Assembly: GCF_035539115.1 (NCBI RefSeq) | Contig: NZ_DATLJA010000021.1 | Coordinates: forward strand, 1 to 12,344 | DNA: 12,344 nucleotides | Origin: Desulfitobacterium_A sp035539115 | Lineage (GTDB): Bacteria; Bacillota; Desulfitobacteriia; Desulfitobacteriales; Desulfitobacteriaceae | Direction of reading: 5' to 3' | Shown here: piece after piece, positions 1 to 5,949 of the stretch | Layout: each line of letters begins with the position of its first letter | How positions within the stretch are numbered: the stretch's first letter is position 1 | Position numbers and translations under genes: made by a program | Notes under the pieces: generated by a model | Databases searched by the model: none | Seen by the model: the letters and a program-made list of their open reading frames with translations, nothing else | Told to the model about the DNA's origin: nothing

Positions 1-2
1 TC

Positions 3-85
3 ACCTCAAACTACAGTATAGATAAATTATATTGAGATATCTATGGTTATCTCCACTATACTATATAATTCAACACAATTGAGGT
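3..85. repeat. Nested inverted repeats at the window edge
   Basis: Three nested complementary pairs can be read by eye: 3-9 (ACCTCAA) with 79-85 (TTGAGGT), 15-21 (AGTATAG) with 56-62 (CTATACT), and 34-39 (GAGATA) with 48-53 (TATCTC). Together they could fold into one long interrupted stem. The segment is AT-rich and has no credible gene. It may be a palindromic intergenic element or a remnant of a small non-coding mobile element, but it starts at the window edge, so its true extent is unknown. The arms are short and such pairs occur by chance in AT-rich DNA. Confidence 0.3.
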
Positions 86-143
86 AGATTCCTGCTTTTT
101 GATGAAAAAATCAGAGGGTTTCTGCACCAGAATCATTATTAAA

Positions 144-159
144 ATCAGTAGCGTTGCAT
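144..159 (+). repeat. IS left terminal inverted repeat
   Basis: ATCAGTAGCGTTGCAT is the exact reverse complement of 1723-1738. It marks the transposase-side end of the insertion sequence. The next base outward does not pair with its counterpart, which fixes the boundary at 144. Confidence 0.85.
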
Positions 160-264
160 GAATGCATTAGCGAAAAAGTCAAATGTCAAATCAGGTAAAA
201 AACGAGGAAAATCCTTTAAAAATGGCCGTTATTCCTGATTATTCCTGTGAAATACAATAAAAAA

Positions 265-316
265 TCCTTATAATTAGAGTTAGGGTAGTCCTTGCCTAAA
301 TCTCAAATTATAAGGA
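265..316 (+). promoter_or_regulatory. Leader hairpin sequestering the transposase ribosome-binding site
   Basis: The arm TCCTTATAATT at 265-275 is perfectly complementary to AATTATAAGGA at 306-316. After one mismatch, three more pairs (277-279 with 302-304) extend the stem. The right arm contains the AAGGA of the Shine-Dalgarno site for the ATG at 324. In RNA reading through from outside the element this stem would hide the start. RNA starting at the internal TATAAT (269-274) would lack the left arm and leave the start open. This arrangement is known from other insertion sequences (IS10, IS50). The function here is inferred from base pairing only. Confidence 0.6.
269..274 (+). promoter_or_regulatory. 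Candidate -10 box of the transposase promoter
   Basis: A perfect TATAAT lies 50 bp before the transposase start, inside the left arm of the leader hairpin. Transcription would begin near 281. No good -35 hexamer sits 16-18 bp upstream (TGTGAA at 246-251 is the nearest by spacing), so the promoter would be weak or use other contacts. Confidence 0.45.
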
Positions 317-323
317 GATAAAT

Positions 324-1562
324 ATGCAGGACAAGGATACTACGCAATCCACATTTATGCAACTGTTTCAACCGATTTTTTCTAAAAATATTTGGGCCAA
401 GATTCATGAGGAAGTTCCCAATCTGGATAAGAGATCCCAAAAACTTAAAACAAGCCAGCTTGCCCTTCTTATAAGTCATGCTCAACTTCAAGAATTTGAA
501 GCTTTACGAAAGATCAGTTCAAGTGTTCAGAGTGATAATCTCGGTCAGGCGATTGGGTTAGAAAGCATTAGTCACAGCCAAATTTCCCGGAGACTAAAGA
601 CCCTACCCATTAAAGTTTCGGAAATGCTCTTCAAAGGGGTTTTAAACAAAGTTGCTCAGAAGAAAGGGTATGGTGTAATTCAGCAGCATCTAGGAAAATT
701 GTACATGATCGATGCATCCATCATTAGTTTGTGCCTTTCCCGGTATCCTTGGGCGGTATTTAGAAAAACCAAAGCTGGAGTTAAAATGCATCTTCGACTG
801 AGCTTTGATGGAATGGCTGTCCCGGACGAAGTGATCATTACCCCGGCAAAGACAGCAGATAAACAGAAATTGGATGAGCTGATTGTTGTCGATAAAGACG
901 CGCTTAACATTTTTGACCGGGGTTACATTGACTACAAATTGTTTGATGAATACTGCAGAAACGGTGTGCGATTTGTTACTCGACTAAAAAACAATGCTGC
1001 CATTGAATTGACCGGTGTTGAACGACCGGTTGAGGAAGATGGCATTATTGAAGAAGACGTCGATGTTGTCTTGGGTACAAGTTCCCGAAAAATGGAGCAT
1101 ACACTCCGAGTGGTAACCCTTGATGATAACGTCAACGAAGCCTTCTCCATCTTGACCAATGATTTTGAACTGAGTGCAGAGGAATTAGGCGAGATCTATC
1201 GGTACCGTTGGCAAATAGAGTTGTTCTTCAAATGGTTAAAGCAACATGCTCAGATTAAGCATTTCTACGGCACGAGCGAAACTGCAGTCATTAACCAATT
1301 GCTTTTAGCGCTCATGACCTACTGCACACTGATTTTACTCCAGCTTGAAATCGAGTACAAACGAGATTTGCTGACACTACAGAGGATACTAATCGCCTGT
1401 CTTTACGAAAGCTACGATTCGTTTTTAGAGAAGCTCCGACGACGAAAAAAGGGTTCTCGGCGGATCAAGTATGGCCAGATTTACAAAGTGACAGAACACC
1501 AGATCATGAACGAAGAGACGGATTGGCTGAATGACTTAACCTACGATCCAGTTATTCTGTAA
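324..1562 (+). CDS. IS4-family DDE transposase
   Basis: This 412-residue protein cuts and joins the ends of the insertion sequence that carries it. The N-terminal 100 residues resemble the accessory domain found in DUF4372-type IS4 transposases, and the catalytic core follows. The DDE residues can be assigned: D130 in the YMIDAS motif, D198 in NIFDRG, and E299 within the IS4 signature Y292-x2-R295-x3-E299-x6-K306. A beta-strand-rich insertion lies between the second Asp and the Glu, as is usual in this family. The C-terminal 70 residues are basic. The start at 324 is set by the SD AAGGAG eight bases upstream. Length is normal and no frameshift or stop is seen, so the protein is probably active. 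Translation is likely restrained by the leader hairpin at 265-316. Confidence 0.93.
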   Translation: MQDKDTTQSTFMQLFQPIFSKNIWAKIHEEVPNLDKRSQKLKTSQLALLISHAQLQEFEALRKISSSVQSDNLGQAIGLESISHSQISRRLKTLPIKVSEMLFKGVLNKVAQKKGYGVIQQHLGKLYMIDASIISLCLSRYPWAVFRKTKAGVKMHLRLSFDGMAVPDEVIITPAKTADKQKLDELIVVDKDALNIFDRGYIDYKLFDEYCRNGVRFVTRLKNNAAIELTGVERPVEEDGIIEEDVDVVLGTSSRKMEHTLRVVTLDDNVNEAFSILTNDFELSAEELGEIYRYRWQIELFFKWLKQHAQIKHFYGTSETAVINQLLLALMTYCTLILLQLEIEYKRDLLTLQRILIACLYESYDSFLEKLRRRKKGSRRIKYGQIYKVTEHQIMNEETDWLNDLTYDPVIL

Positions 1563-1644
1563 CAATATAAATCGTGTAAAAATGTGGAAAAGGACTACCT
1601 CTTGGGTCAATACTCCTTTGGACTTGGGCAAGAGAAGCAAACTG

Positions 1645-1656
1645 GGTGTATACACC
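1645..1656. repeat. 12-bp perfect palindrome in the IS 3' region
   Basis: GGTGTATACACC is a perfect 12-bp palindrome between the transposase stop codon and the right terminal repeat. It could be a protein-binding site or chance. A weak flanking pair (CTCTTG 1599-1604 with CAAGAG 1629-1634) lies just before it. No poly-T follows, so it is not a canonical terminator. Confidence 0.3.
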
Positions 1657-1722
1657 AATAAAGTAAATTTAAGCAACATCGGACTGGCGAATTCTTTTAT
1701 TGACAAACCTAAATGTAGCTTA

Positions 1723-1738
1723 ATGCAACGCTACTGAT
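1723..1738 (-). repeat. IS right terminal inverted repeat
   Basis: ATGCAACGCTACTGAT pairs perfectly with 144-159. It lies about 160 bp beyond the transposase stop codon. Confidence 0.85.
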
Positions 1739-1890
1739 ATTTACTGTTCAATTTACTTTAACTTGCACAAAACTGTATATTATTTTGTACACTCGTCTCA
1801 AACATAGTTCAATCCTGTCTTGGACCCTTTAGGACCTACGAATCGAGCGCGAGGAAAAGAAGCGTATTAGGTTAGAGATAAAAGAAATAG
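1739..1890. other. Non-coding stretch after the insertion sequence
   Basis: No gene is recognisable here. One short reading frame (about 1825-1891) ends in a charged, helix-like peptide rich in Glu, Lys and Arg and closed by TAA. It may be the tail of a lost gene, but it is too short to assign. Confidence 0.3.
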
Positions 1891-2364
1891 AAGGAACCTA
1901 AGAAGCGAAAAATCTATGACCTTAATGATGATGGCATCAAGGGATGCCAAGGCTGTTTCTATTGTAGGAGTCATGAGGGTTGCTCGACAAAAGATTATTT
2001 ACAACCGATGTATGAAGACATTAAAAATGCAGACTGCATTATTTTTGGCTCACCCATTTATTTCATGCAAATTTCTGGCCAATCCAAGCTGTGGCTTGAT
2101 AGAATGTTCCCTATGATCGGAGGCTCTTCATTCCCATTCCAAGCTCGTTATCCTGGGAAAAAAGCAGTTACTATCTTCTCACAAGGAAATGACAACAAAG
2201 ATGCGTTTCAAACTGCTATCCAGTCCGTCAATGGCTCCTTCTCAATGTTCGGTTGGGAGCTCGTAGACAGCTTGATTTGTTCTAATACAAGTTCGCCTGA
2301 TTTGAAGCTATCGGAAGAATTATTAAAACAGGCATTTACTGCAGGGGAGTTACTTATAAAATAG
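1891..2364 (+). pseudogene. Flavodoxin/NADPH-dependent FMN reductase family protein, N-terminus missing
   Basis: The open frame begins after a stop at 1888-1890 and runs to TAA at 2362-2364, giving about 157 codons without an initiator. Homology-like sequence starts around 1912. It includes the cysteine-containing GCQGCFYCR segment typical of this family (1951-1968 region), the hallmark GSPIYF loop that contacts the flavin, and the KLWLDR helix. The family (about 180-200 residues) normally opens with a first beta strand and a phosphate-binding GSPR-type loop. These 40 or so residues are absent, and no start or Shine-Dalgarno replaces them. The first ATG in frame (2008) falls after the cysteine segment and would give a 118-residue protein without the FMN phosphate site. 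I read this as a 5'-deleted gene, possibly damaged by rearrangement next to the insertion sequence. Such proteins pass electrons from NAD(P)H to small molecules via FMN. Confidence 0.75.
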
Positions 2365-2394
2365 GATGATATTCACGGTCACATATTTTTTTTG

Positions 2395-2434
2395 TTAAAC
2401 CACCGAAATCACTGATCTGATTTCGGTGGTTTAA
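2395..2434 (+). terminator. Strong hairpin, probable terminator
   Basis: A perfect 17-bp stem (2395-2411 with 2418-2434) closes a six-base loop. The core is CCACCGAAATCA. It lies 30 bp after the flavodoxin-like remnant. The downstream side lacks a real T-run (TTTAATGTTTG), so termination on the + strand may be weak. On the - strand the stem is followed by an A-run, which does not favour termination in that direction. Confidence 0.6.
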
Positions 2435-2690
2435 TGTTTGACATATTTAGCCTTTGTGAAAAAGGTACAATCTGCCGAACGTTTAGCTCAAGTATCTGCG
2501 CTATTAGAACCTTCAATTTTGGCCGTTTTAAGTGTTGTATCCCTCCTTGTCTACTCTCCTCTCGATTAATAGCATACAGAAGCTCCAGTTTCCAACACAC
2601 TTGACTTATTTATCTACCTATATCAGGCTTGTAATCGTATCAAACTTGAATTAGCAACTCGTATTTCAGTTCACAACTGCTGTTGAATAG
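2435..2690. other. No assignable gene; two competing short frames
   Basis: The + strand carries a short hydrophobic frame (about 2437-2568, ending TAA). The - strand carries a 63-codon frame whose stop falls inside the hairpin at 2395-2434. Neither resembles a protein I know, and neither has a good ribosome-binding site. The stretch probably includes decayed sequence beyond the truncated transposase to its right. Confidence 0.35.
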
Positions 2691-2691
2691 C

Positions 2692-3333
2692 TTAGCGCAA
2701 GCAGTCCTCGACAATGATCTGGTCGAGCGTTGGGTAAAACTCACCATGCAAGACATATCGCGTTGTATCATCAATAAACAAGACAAGATACACTTGTTTG
2801 AGGGTACCGTTCGGTCCGATAGGCATAAAAGGACCGAATTTAATGTCTGCTTGCCATAATTGATTGCAATGCCGCTTCTGGAACCTTCGAGCCGAAATTC
2901 CAGAGCTCGTATTCATCCGCATTTGTAGGAGCTGTATCCGCTTTCCATGAGCTTTTCTTGTAAAGTACTTCGCTTAAGTTGTTTCGGCTGTGCTTTTTCT
3001 TTCCATTCTAGGATCTAAATGATTTGGCTAACACTTCGGCTCGGGACTTCACGACACAATAGAATCGCTTGTTCTAAGAGATGCTGGGGAATAGCGTATT
3101 CTTGTGTCTGCCTTTTGTTTTGGGGAGGAGTCCACGGAATCCTTCAGCTCGATACTGAGCCATATACCGACGTAACGTACGCTCGGACAAACCTGTTTGT
3201 TCACAAGGACGGCTTTAATTTGACGGGCTTTGGCTGGGTCCAGTCCGTCTGCCAGTATCGGTGATAATAGTTGTACCCTCCCAGCGACAATATCTTCCGC
3301 TTTCTTCTGATCTTTCAATGCTAACGCTTCCAT
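2692..3333 (-). pseudogene. IS481/Mu-like integrase-type transposase, truncated and frameshifted
   Basis: Read right to left, pieces of one protein appear in shifting frames. The N-terminal piece (start ATG at 3333) ends in an helix-turn-helix region interrupted near 3188. The recognition helix continues in another frame as SERTLRRYMAQYRAEGFRG and shifts again near 3090. A stop lies near 3017, and another shift near 2925. Then comes the start of the integrase catalytic domain with NQLWQADIKFGP and FIDDTTRY, which carry the first catalytic Asp and neighbouring residues. The frame stops at 2692, so the second Asp, the Glu and the whole C-terminal half are gone. The full-length family is around 400-450 residues and about half remains. 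At least four lesions make it non-functional. It is an old insertion remnant, more decayed than the IS4 copy at 144-1738. Confidence 0.8.
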
Positions 3334-3339
3334 TTCGTA

Positions 3340-3657
3340 GGATTAGCATGATTCTATCTCAGAAGAGCGCGGGCATAGATGCAGAACGGGTATGTATCCA
3401 AAGATGAGAATTCGCGATCGAACGGACATTTCTACTCAGCCATCCGTCGCCAGTTCCAACAAATCGTCCCAAGGAATGGAGTGCGGACTGTGGACGACTG
3501 GACAAGTTCTCCACAGGAAGGTTAAAACGGATCGAAATCAATAATAGAACTCTATATTCACATTATTTAAATCTTTTTAAAGGCAAAACATTAAGGAAGT
3601 ACTTCAACTATCATTTCTTGATCTTAAACAAAACAATAGGCACAAGGAGGAATTTCA
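3340..3657. other. Intergenic stretch, no recognisable gene
   Basis: From 3360 to about 3540 the base composition is visibly richer in G+C than the flanks. Both strands have short open frames (the minus-strand one has 60 codons), but neither resembles a known family. It may be the outer non-coding part of the degraded insertion sequence to its left. From 3541 to 3645 the DNA is AT-rich and leads into the Shine-Dalgarno AAGGAGG (3643-3650 region) of the peptidase stub. Confidence 0.4.
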
Positions 3658-3732
3658 TTGAGTATTGATTATCCTGGTTTTAAAGAAAGAATCAGATTAC
3701 CGCTTCCTACCCGGGAATTGGAGCGTCGTTGA
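3658..3732 (+). pseudogene. M24 peptidase 5' stub (24 codons)
   Basis: A strong Shine-Dalgarno (AAGGAGG) precedes a TTG start at 3658. The peptide opens with MSIDYPGFKERIRLPLPT and ends with ELERR, then TGA at 3730-3732. This matches the opening of M24/creatinase-type (Xaa-Pro) peptidases and closely parallels the second fragment at 4012, where ELERRW follows. The 15-bp string GGAATTGGAGCGTCG is identical at 3714-3728 and 4059-4073. Only the translation-initiation end of a roughly 390-residue protein remains. The sequence after the stop belongs to something else. So the locus once held two related genes, or one gene was partly duplicated. Confidence 0.65.
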
Positions 3733-3898
3733 TTCCTGGACTATACTCCATTTGATTATAGAAAAGTATTTCAGTATGTTGGATTTTCCCGTGGTTTACG
3801 GGATTTTTCCATTGGTGGTAGGTATAAATAATAAAAGTTCTGTACGTTTTATTACAGAACTTACTCATAATAAGATTTATACTATAAAAAAATAGTGT
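3733..3898 (+). pseudogene. Possible LD-carboxypeptidase (S66) C-terminal remnant
   Basis: In the frame ending at TAG 3893-3895 the sequence reads LDFPVVYGIFPLVVGINN and then a strand-rich tail ending in HNKIYTIKK. The order (aliphatic strand, PVVYG, a degraded phenylalanine/proline loop, an Asn pair, then a beta-hairpin tail) resembles the end of S66 LD-carboxypeptidases, where VVYG-FP-GHG is conserved. The GHG is not visible and may be lost to a small frameshift near 3812. A 10-bp inverted repeat (3835-3844 with 3853-3862) lies inside the fragment. The assignment rests on a short, imperfect pattern and could be wrong. Confidence 0.35.
3835..3862. repeat. 10-bp inverted repeat (hairpin)
   Basis: AAGTTCTGTA and TACAGAACTT form a perfect stem with an eight-base loop. 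On the minus strand it is followed by a T-rich run, so it might act as a weak terminator for leftward transcripts. No intact leftward gene lies upstream within 3 kb. Confidence 0.4.
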
Positions 3899-3923
3899 TT
3901 ATTTTAAATATTCTAATTTAGCG

Positions 3924-3947
3924 AAAGGTGAGGATAAAATGACTTGA
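3924..3947 (+). other. Orphan translation start (SD, ATG, immediate stop)
   Basis: AAAGGTGAGG at 3924-3933 is a good Shine-Dalgarno and is followed by ATG ACT TGA at 3939-3947. The next peptidase-like codons appear only at 4012, in a different frame. This is probably the original start of the peptidase gene, separated from its body by about 65 bp of altered sequence. Confidence 0.4.
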
Positions 3948-4011
3948 ACATATTAAAGTAATTACAAACAATTTGCTATCTAAAAGAATAAAAGATTGGG
4001 TGGATGGACAA

Positions 4012-4460
4012 ATGCTAAATTACCTTGGGGAAAGATTCAAATGTCCAATACCGAACAAGGAATTGGAGCGTCGCTGGTCATCAATCAGAGATTCTATGGA
4101 TCAAAATATAGACGCACTGGTTATTCAAAATCATAATCAGTTTCTTGGCGGATATAACCGCTACTTCTTAGACATTCCGGCGCCTTCTTACGGGACAACG
4201 ATTCTTTTTCCTGCTGAGGCTGAAATGTCAGTAATCGGCCACGGCGCGATTGATGGACAAGCGTACCGCCCGAATGAGCAACCCGGGAAATAGGTACATG
4301 TAAAACATACCCGATAATTCAAACACTCAAGTATACGAATAAGGATGCCCTGAAGCTATTGTCAATATCATTAAGGACTGAAGTATAAGAAAATTGGTTT
4401 CGTTGGCTTAGGCCTTATCAGCGCGGCACTCTACCAGTATATTACGGAAAACCTTCGTCA
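4012..4460 (+). pseudogene. M24/creatinase-family peptidase, N-terminal domain with three frameshifts
   Basis: From the ATG at 4012 the product begins MLNYLGERF and contains ELERRW, IDALVIQNHNQFLGGYNRYF and the strand that leads to GHGAIDG. All are typical of the N-terminal creatinase domain of Xaa-Pro-type M24 peptidases. The frame stops at 4291-4293, but the homology continues in a second frame (YPIIQTLKYTNKDA), a third (EAIVNIIKD) and a fourth (KIGFVGLGLISAALYQYI). That places shifts near 4285, 4350 and 4378. The metal-binding catalytic domain is entirely absent, so the gene is dead. Its intact relatives hydrolyse the bond before proline or related amides. The good orphan start at 3924-3947 was probably its own. 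Confidence 0.78.
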
Positions 4461-4641
4461 GGTTAAGATCGTACGAACGCCGGTCGTTCCACCATATCAT
4501 ACCCTTGACAATGAGCCAAATATCGTCTCTCAGGTGCTTACCCATGACTCTCAAGAAAATCTTTATTCGCCTTGTGTAATTCAGGCCCTGGCTTTCAGCT
4601 GTGACAATTACCTGATAACGGCTGACGGGCTGAACTGTTAA
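4461..4641 (+). other. Unassigned open frame joined to the peptidase remnant
   Basis: The last peptidase frame stays open for about 60 more codons and ends with TAA at 4639-4641. The peptide (with VVPPYHTLDNEPN and CDNYLITADGLNC) no longer resembles an M24 protein. It may be the tail of another gene joined by deletion. The opposite strand is also open here, but its reading overlaps the certain peptidase segment, so it is more likely a shadow. I do not recognise either. Confidence 0.3.
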
Positions 4642-4700
4642 CTAAAACGCCGCAAATCGTGTTTTCGGTTTGACTATAATTATAATGGAGGAGAAAAGTT

Positions 4701-5681
4701 ATGAATATTAGTAAAATTGCCATTCTTGATTATAAGAACCGTCCTTTTATCGAAGAGCATCATATAAAAGGTATTAAGGAGGTTGTACCGGCAGTCGAAG
4801 TTGTCTATGCCTTAAGCGCAAACGAGCTTTTGCATAAAGCTCCGGATGCGGATATTCTCGTAACATATCCCTATGTCGAGGGCGTAATTGATTATTGTAA
4901 AAACGCAAAAAACCTTAAATTAATCCATAGTGTAATTTCCGGAGTAGATATCCTGGTTAATTCGGAAATTAGAGATATGGATATCAGAATAACCAGTACT
5001 AAAGGTATACATGGTTTTCCTATGGCAGATCATGTCTTGGCTTATATTTATTCCTTCCTCCGGGCTCTCCCCGTATTTGGTCAATCTCAGCGTAATAAAG
5101 AGTGGAATGAAGCCGCGCAAGCTTTATGTGATGAAACATTCGGAAAGACAGTCGGAATTATTGGGCTGGGTAAGATTGGCGAGTACATCGCTAAAAAGTG
5201 TAAATTATTAGACTTCAGGGTAATTGCTTTAAAGAGAACTCCCGTGCAAAATCAATGGATTGATAAATGTTATTCTACTTCAGAAACTGAACAATTTATG
5301 AAGGAGGCTGATTTTGTAGTTGCTATTATCCCGCTCACATCTGAAACAAAGAATATGATCGGCGAAAAAGAATTTGGGATGATGAAAAAATCGGCTTACT
5401 TTATCAATATAGCCAGGGGTGGGATTGTCGATGAAGTTGCTTTGGTAAATGCTCTGAAAGCAAAAGAAATAGCCGGTGCTGGCTTAGATGTTTTTGTAAA
5501 TGAACCTCTGCAGAAAGACAGCCCATTATGGGATATGCCTAATGTCATTTTAACACCGCATGCGGCTGCTCAATCACCGTTTTATAATGATAGGGCTTTC
5601 AAAGTTTTGATAGAAAATCTCCAAAGGTATATAAGAGGCGAAGAACTCCTATTTGAATCGGAGAGGAGCCGCAGTTGGTAG
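4701..5681 (+). CDS. D-isomer-specific 2-hydroxyacid dehydrogenase
   Basis: This 326-residue cytoplasmic enzyme should interconvert a 2-oxoacid and a D-2-hydroxyacid with NAD(P)H. The outer substrate-binding domain occupies about 1-105 and the end of the chain. The nucleotide-binding domain lies between and holds the Rossmann motif GLGKIG at 155-160. The catalytic Arg-Glu-His set is complete: R239 in INIARGG, E268 in GLDVFVNEPL, and H287 in LTPHAA. After the second strand of the Rossmann fold the protein has K178-R179 where NAD-specific members carry an acidic residue, which favours NADP(H). The start at 4701 follows GGAGGAG (4687-4693) at ideal spacing. Length is normal for the family. It stands alone between pseudogenes and a terminator at 5734. 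The carrier gene at 5950 reads the same way and could supply or export a related acid. The exact substrate cannot be told from sequence. Confidence 0.92.
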   Translation: MNISKIAILDYKNRPFIEEHHIKGIKEVVPAVEVVYALSANELLHKAPDADILVTYPYVEGVIDYCKNAKNLKLIHSVISGVDILVNSEIRDMDIRITSTKGIHGFPMADHVLAYIYSFLRALPVFGQSQRNKEWNEAAQALCDETFGKTVGIIGLGKIGEYIAKKCKLLDFRVIALKRTPVQNQWIDKCYSTSETEQFMKEADFVVAIIPLTSETKNMIGEKEFGMMKKSAYFINIARGGIVDEVALVNALKAKEIAGAGLDVFVNEPLQKDSPLWDMPNVILTPHAAAQSPFYNDRAFKVLIENLQRYIRGEELLFESERSRSW

Positions 5682-5733
5682 CAGCACCCCATTATTGTTT
5701 ATTGATTTTATGCTGAGAAAATTTATTTATCTG

Positions 5734-5760
5734 GGTTAACTGATAAGTTAACCTCTTTTT
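5734..5760 (+). terminator. Rho-independent terminator of the dehydrogenase gene
   Basis: GGTTAACT (5734-5741) and AGTTAACC (5746-5753) form a perfect 8-bp stem with a GATA loop, followed by TCTTTTT. It lies about 50 bp after the stop codon. It separates the dehydrogenase from the transporter gene. Confidence 0.85.
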
Positions 5761-5908
5761 CAAGGTCTTCTCATAGAACACAATATAAATTAACTTTATG
5801 TATTGAAACTGACAGATAAATATTATTGGAATTTATATAATATTCGTAAAATCAAAAATATTTGCTAAATTTTGGGGAGGGGATTGTCAAAGACAACTTT
5901 TAAGTTAA

Positions 5909-5937
5909 CCTTTAATGATCAAAATTCATTTTAAAGG
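5909..5937 (+). promoter_or_regulatory. Hairpin covering the ribosome-binding site of the MFS gene
   Basis: CCTTTA (5909-5914) pairs with TAAAGG (5932-5937). After a two-base bulge, ATGA (5915-5918) pairs with TCAT (5926-5929), leaving a seven-base loop. The right arm includes most of the Shine-Dalgarno AAAGGAGG (5933-5940). The outer bases AGTT (5903-5906) and AACT (5944-5947) could extend it. This could keep the start closed until a ligand, protein or temperature change opens it. No known riboswitch class was recognised. Confidence 0.4.
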
Positions 5938-5949
5938 AGGGTAAACTCT

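Larger units (their letters stand above)
144..1738 (+). mobile_element. IS4-family insertion sequence, about 1.6 kb, apparently intact
   Basis: The element is bounded by a perfect 16-bp terminal inverted repeat, ATCAGTAGCGTTGCAT at 144-159 and its reverse complement at 1723-1738. The similarity weakens inward. It holds one transposase gene with all catalytic residues, a leader hairpin, and about 160 bp of 3' non-coding DNA. I see no target-site duplication: the left flank reads ATTATTAAA and the right flank ATTTACTG. Either the duplication has decayed, the element was rearranged after insertion, or the outermost bases are off by a few. Length and gene content fit a single-gene IS4 element. 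The sequences on either side are non-coding or decayed, so no interrupted gene can be named. Confidence 0.85.

Noticed and set aside
3359..3541. Minus-strand frame of 60 codons in the GC-richer stretch
   Set aside because: No Shine-Dalgarno, no recognisable motif, and it sits in what may be the non-coding edge of a decayed insertion sequence.
4461..4650. Minus-strand frame that reads like a basic, Trp-containing protein
   Set aside because: It continues without a break across the opposite strand of the certain M24 segment, so at least that part is an antisense shadow. No family was recognised.
4669..4692. TTGACT and two TATAAT boxes as a promoter of the dehydrogenase gene
   Set aside because: The boxes overlap or lie too close together, and a start from either TATAAT would fall within the Shine-Dalgarno. 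No proper -35 spacing was found.
5876..5934. Sixteen-codon leader peptide (TTG at 5884, stop at 5932-5934) before the MFS gene
   Set aside because: The G-rich string before the TTG is only about three bases away, too close for a Shine-Dalgarno, and the peptide has no attenuator-like composition.
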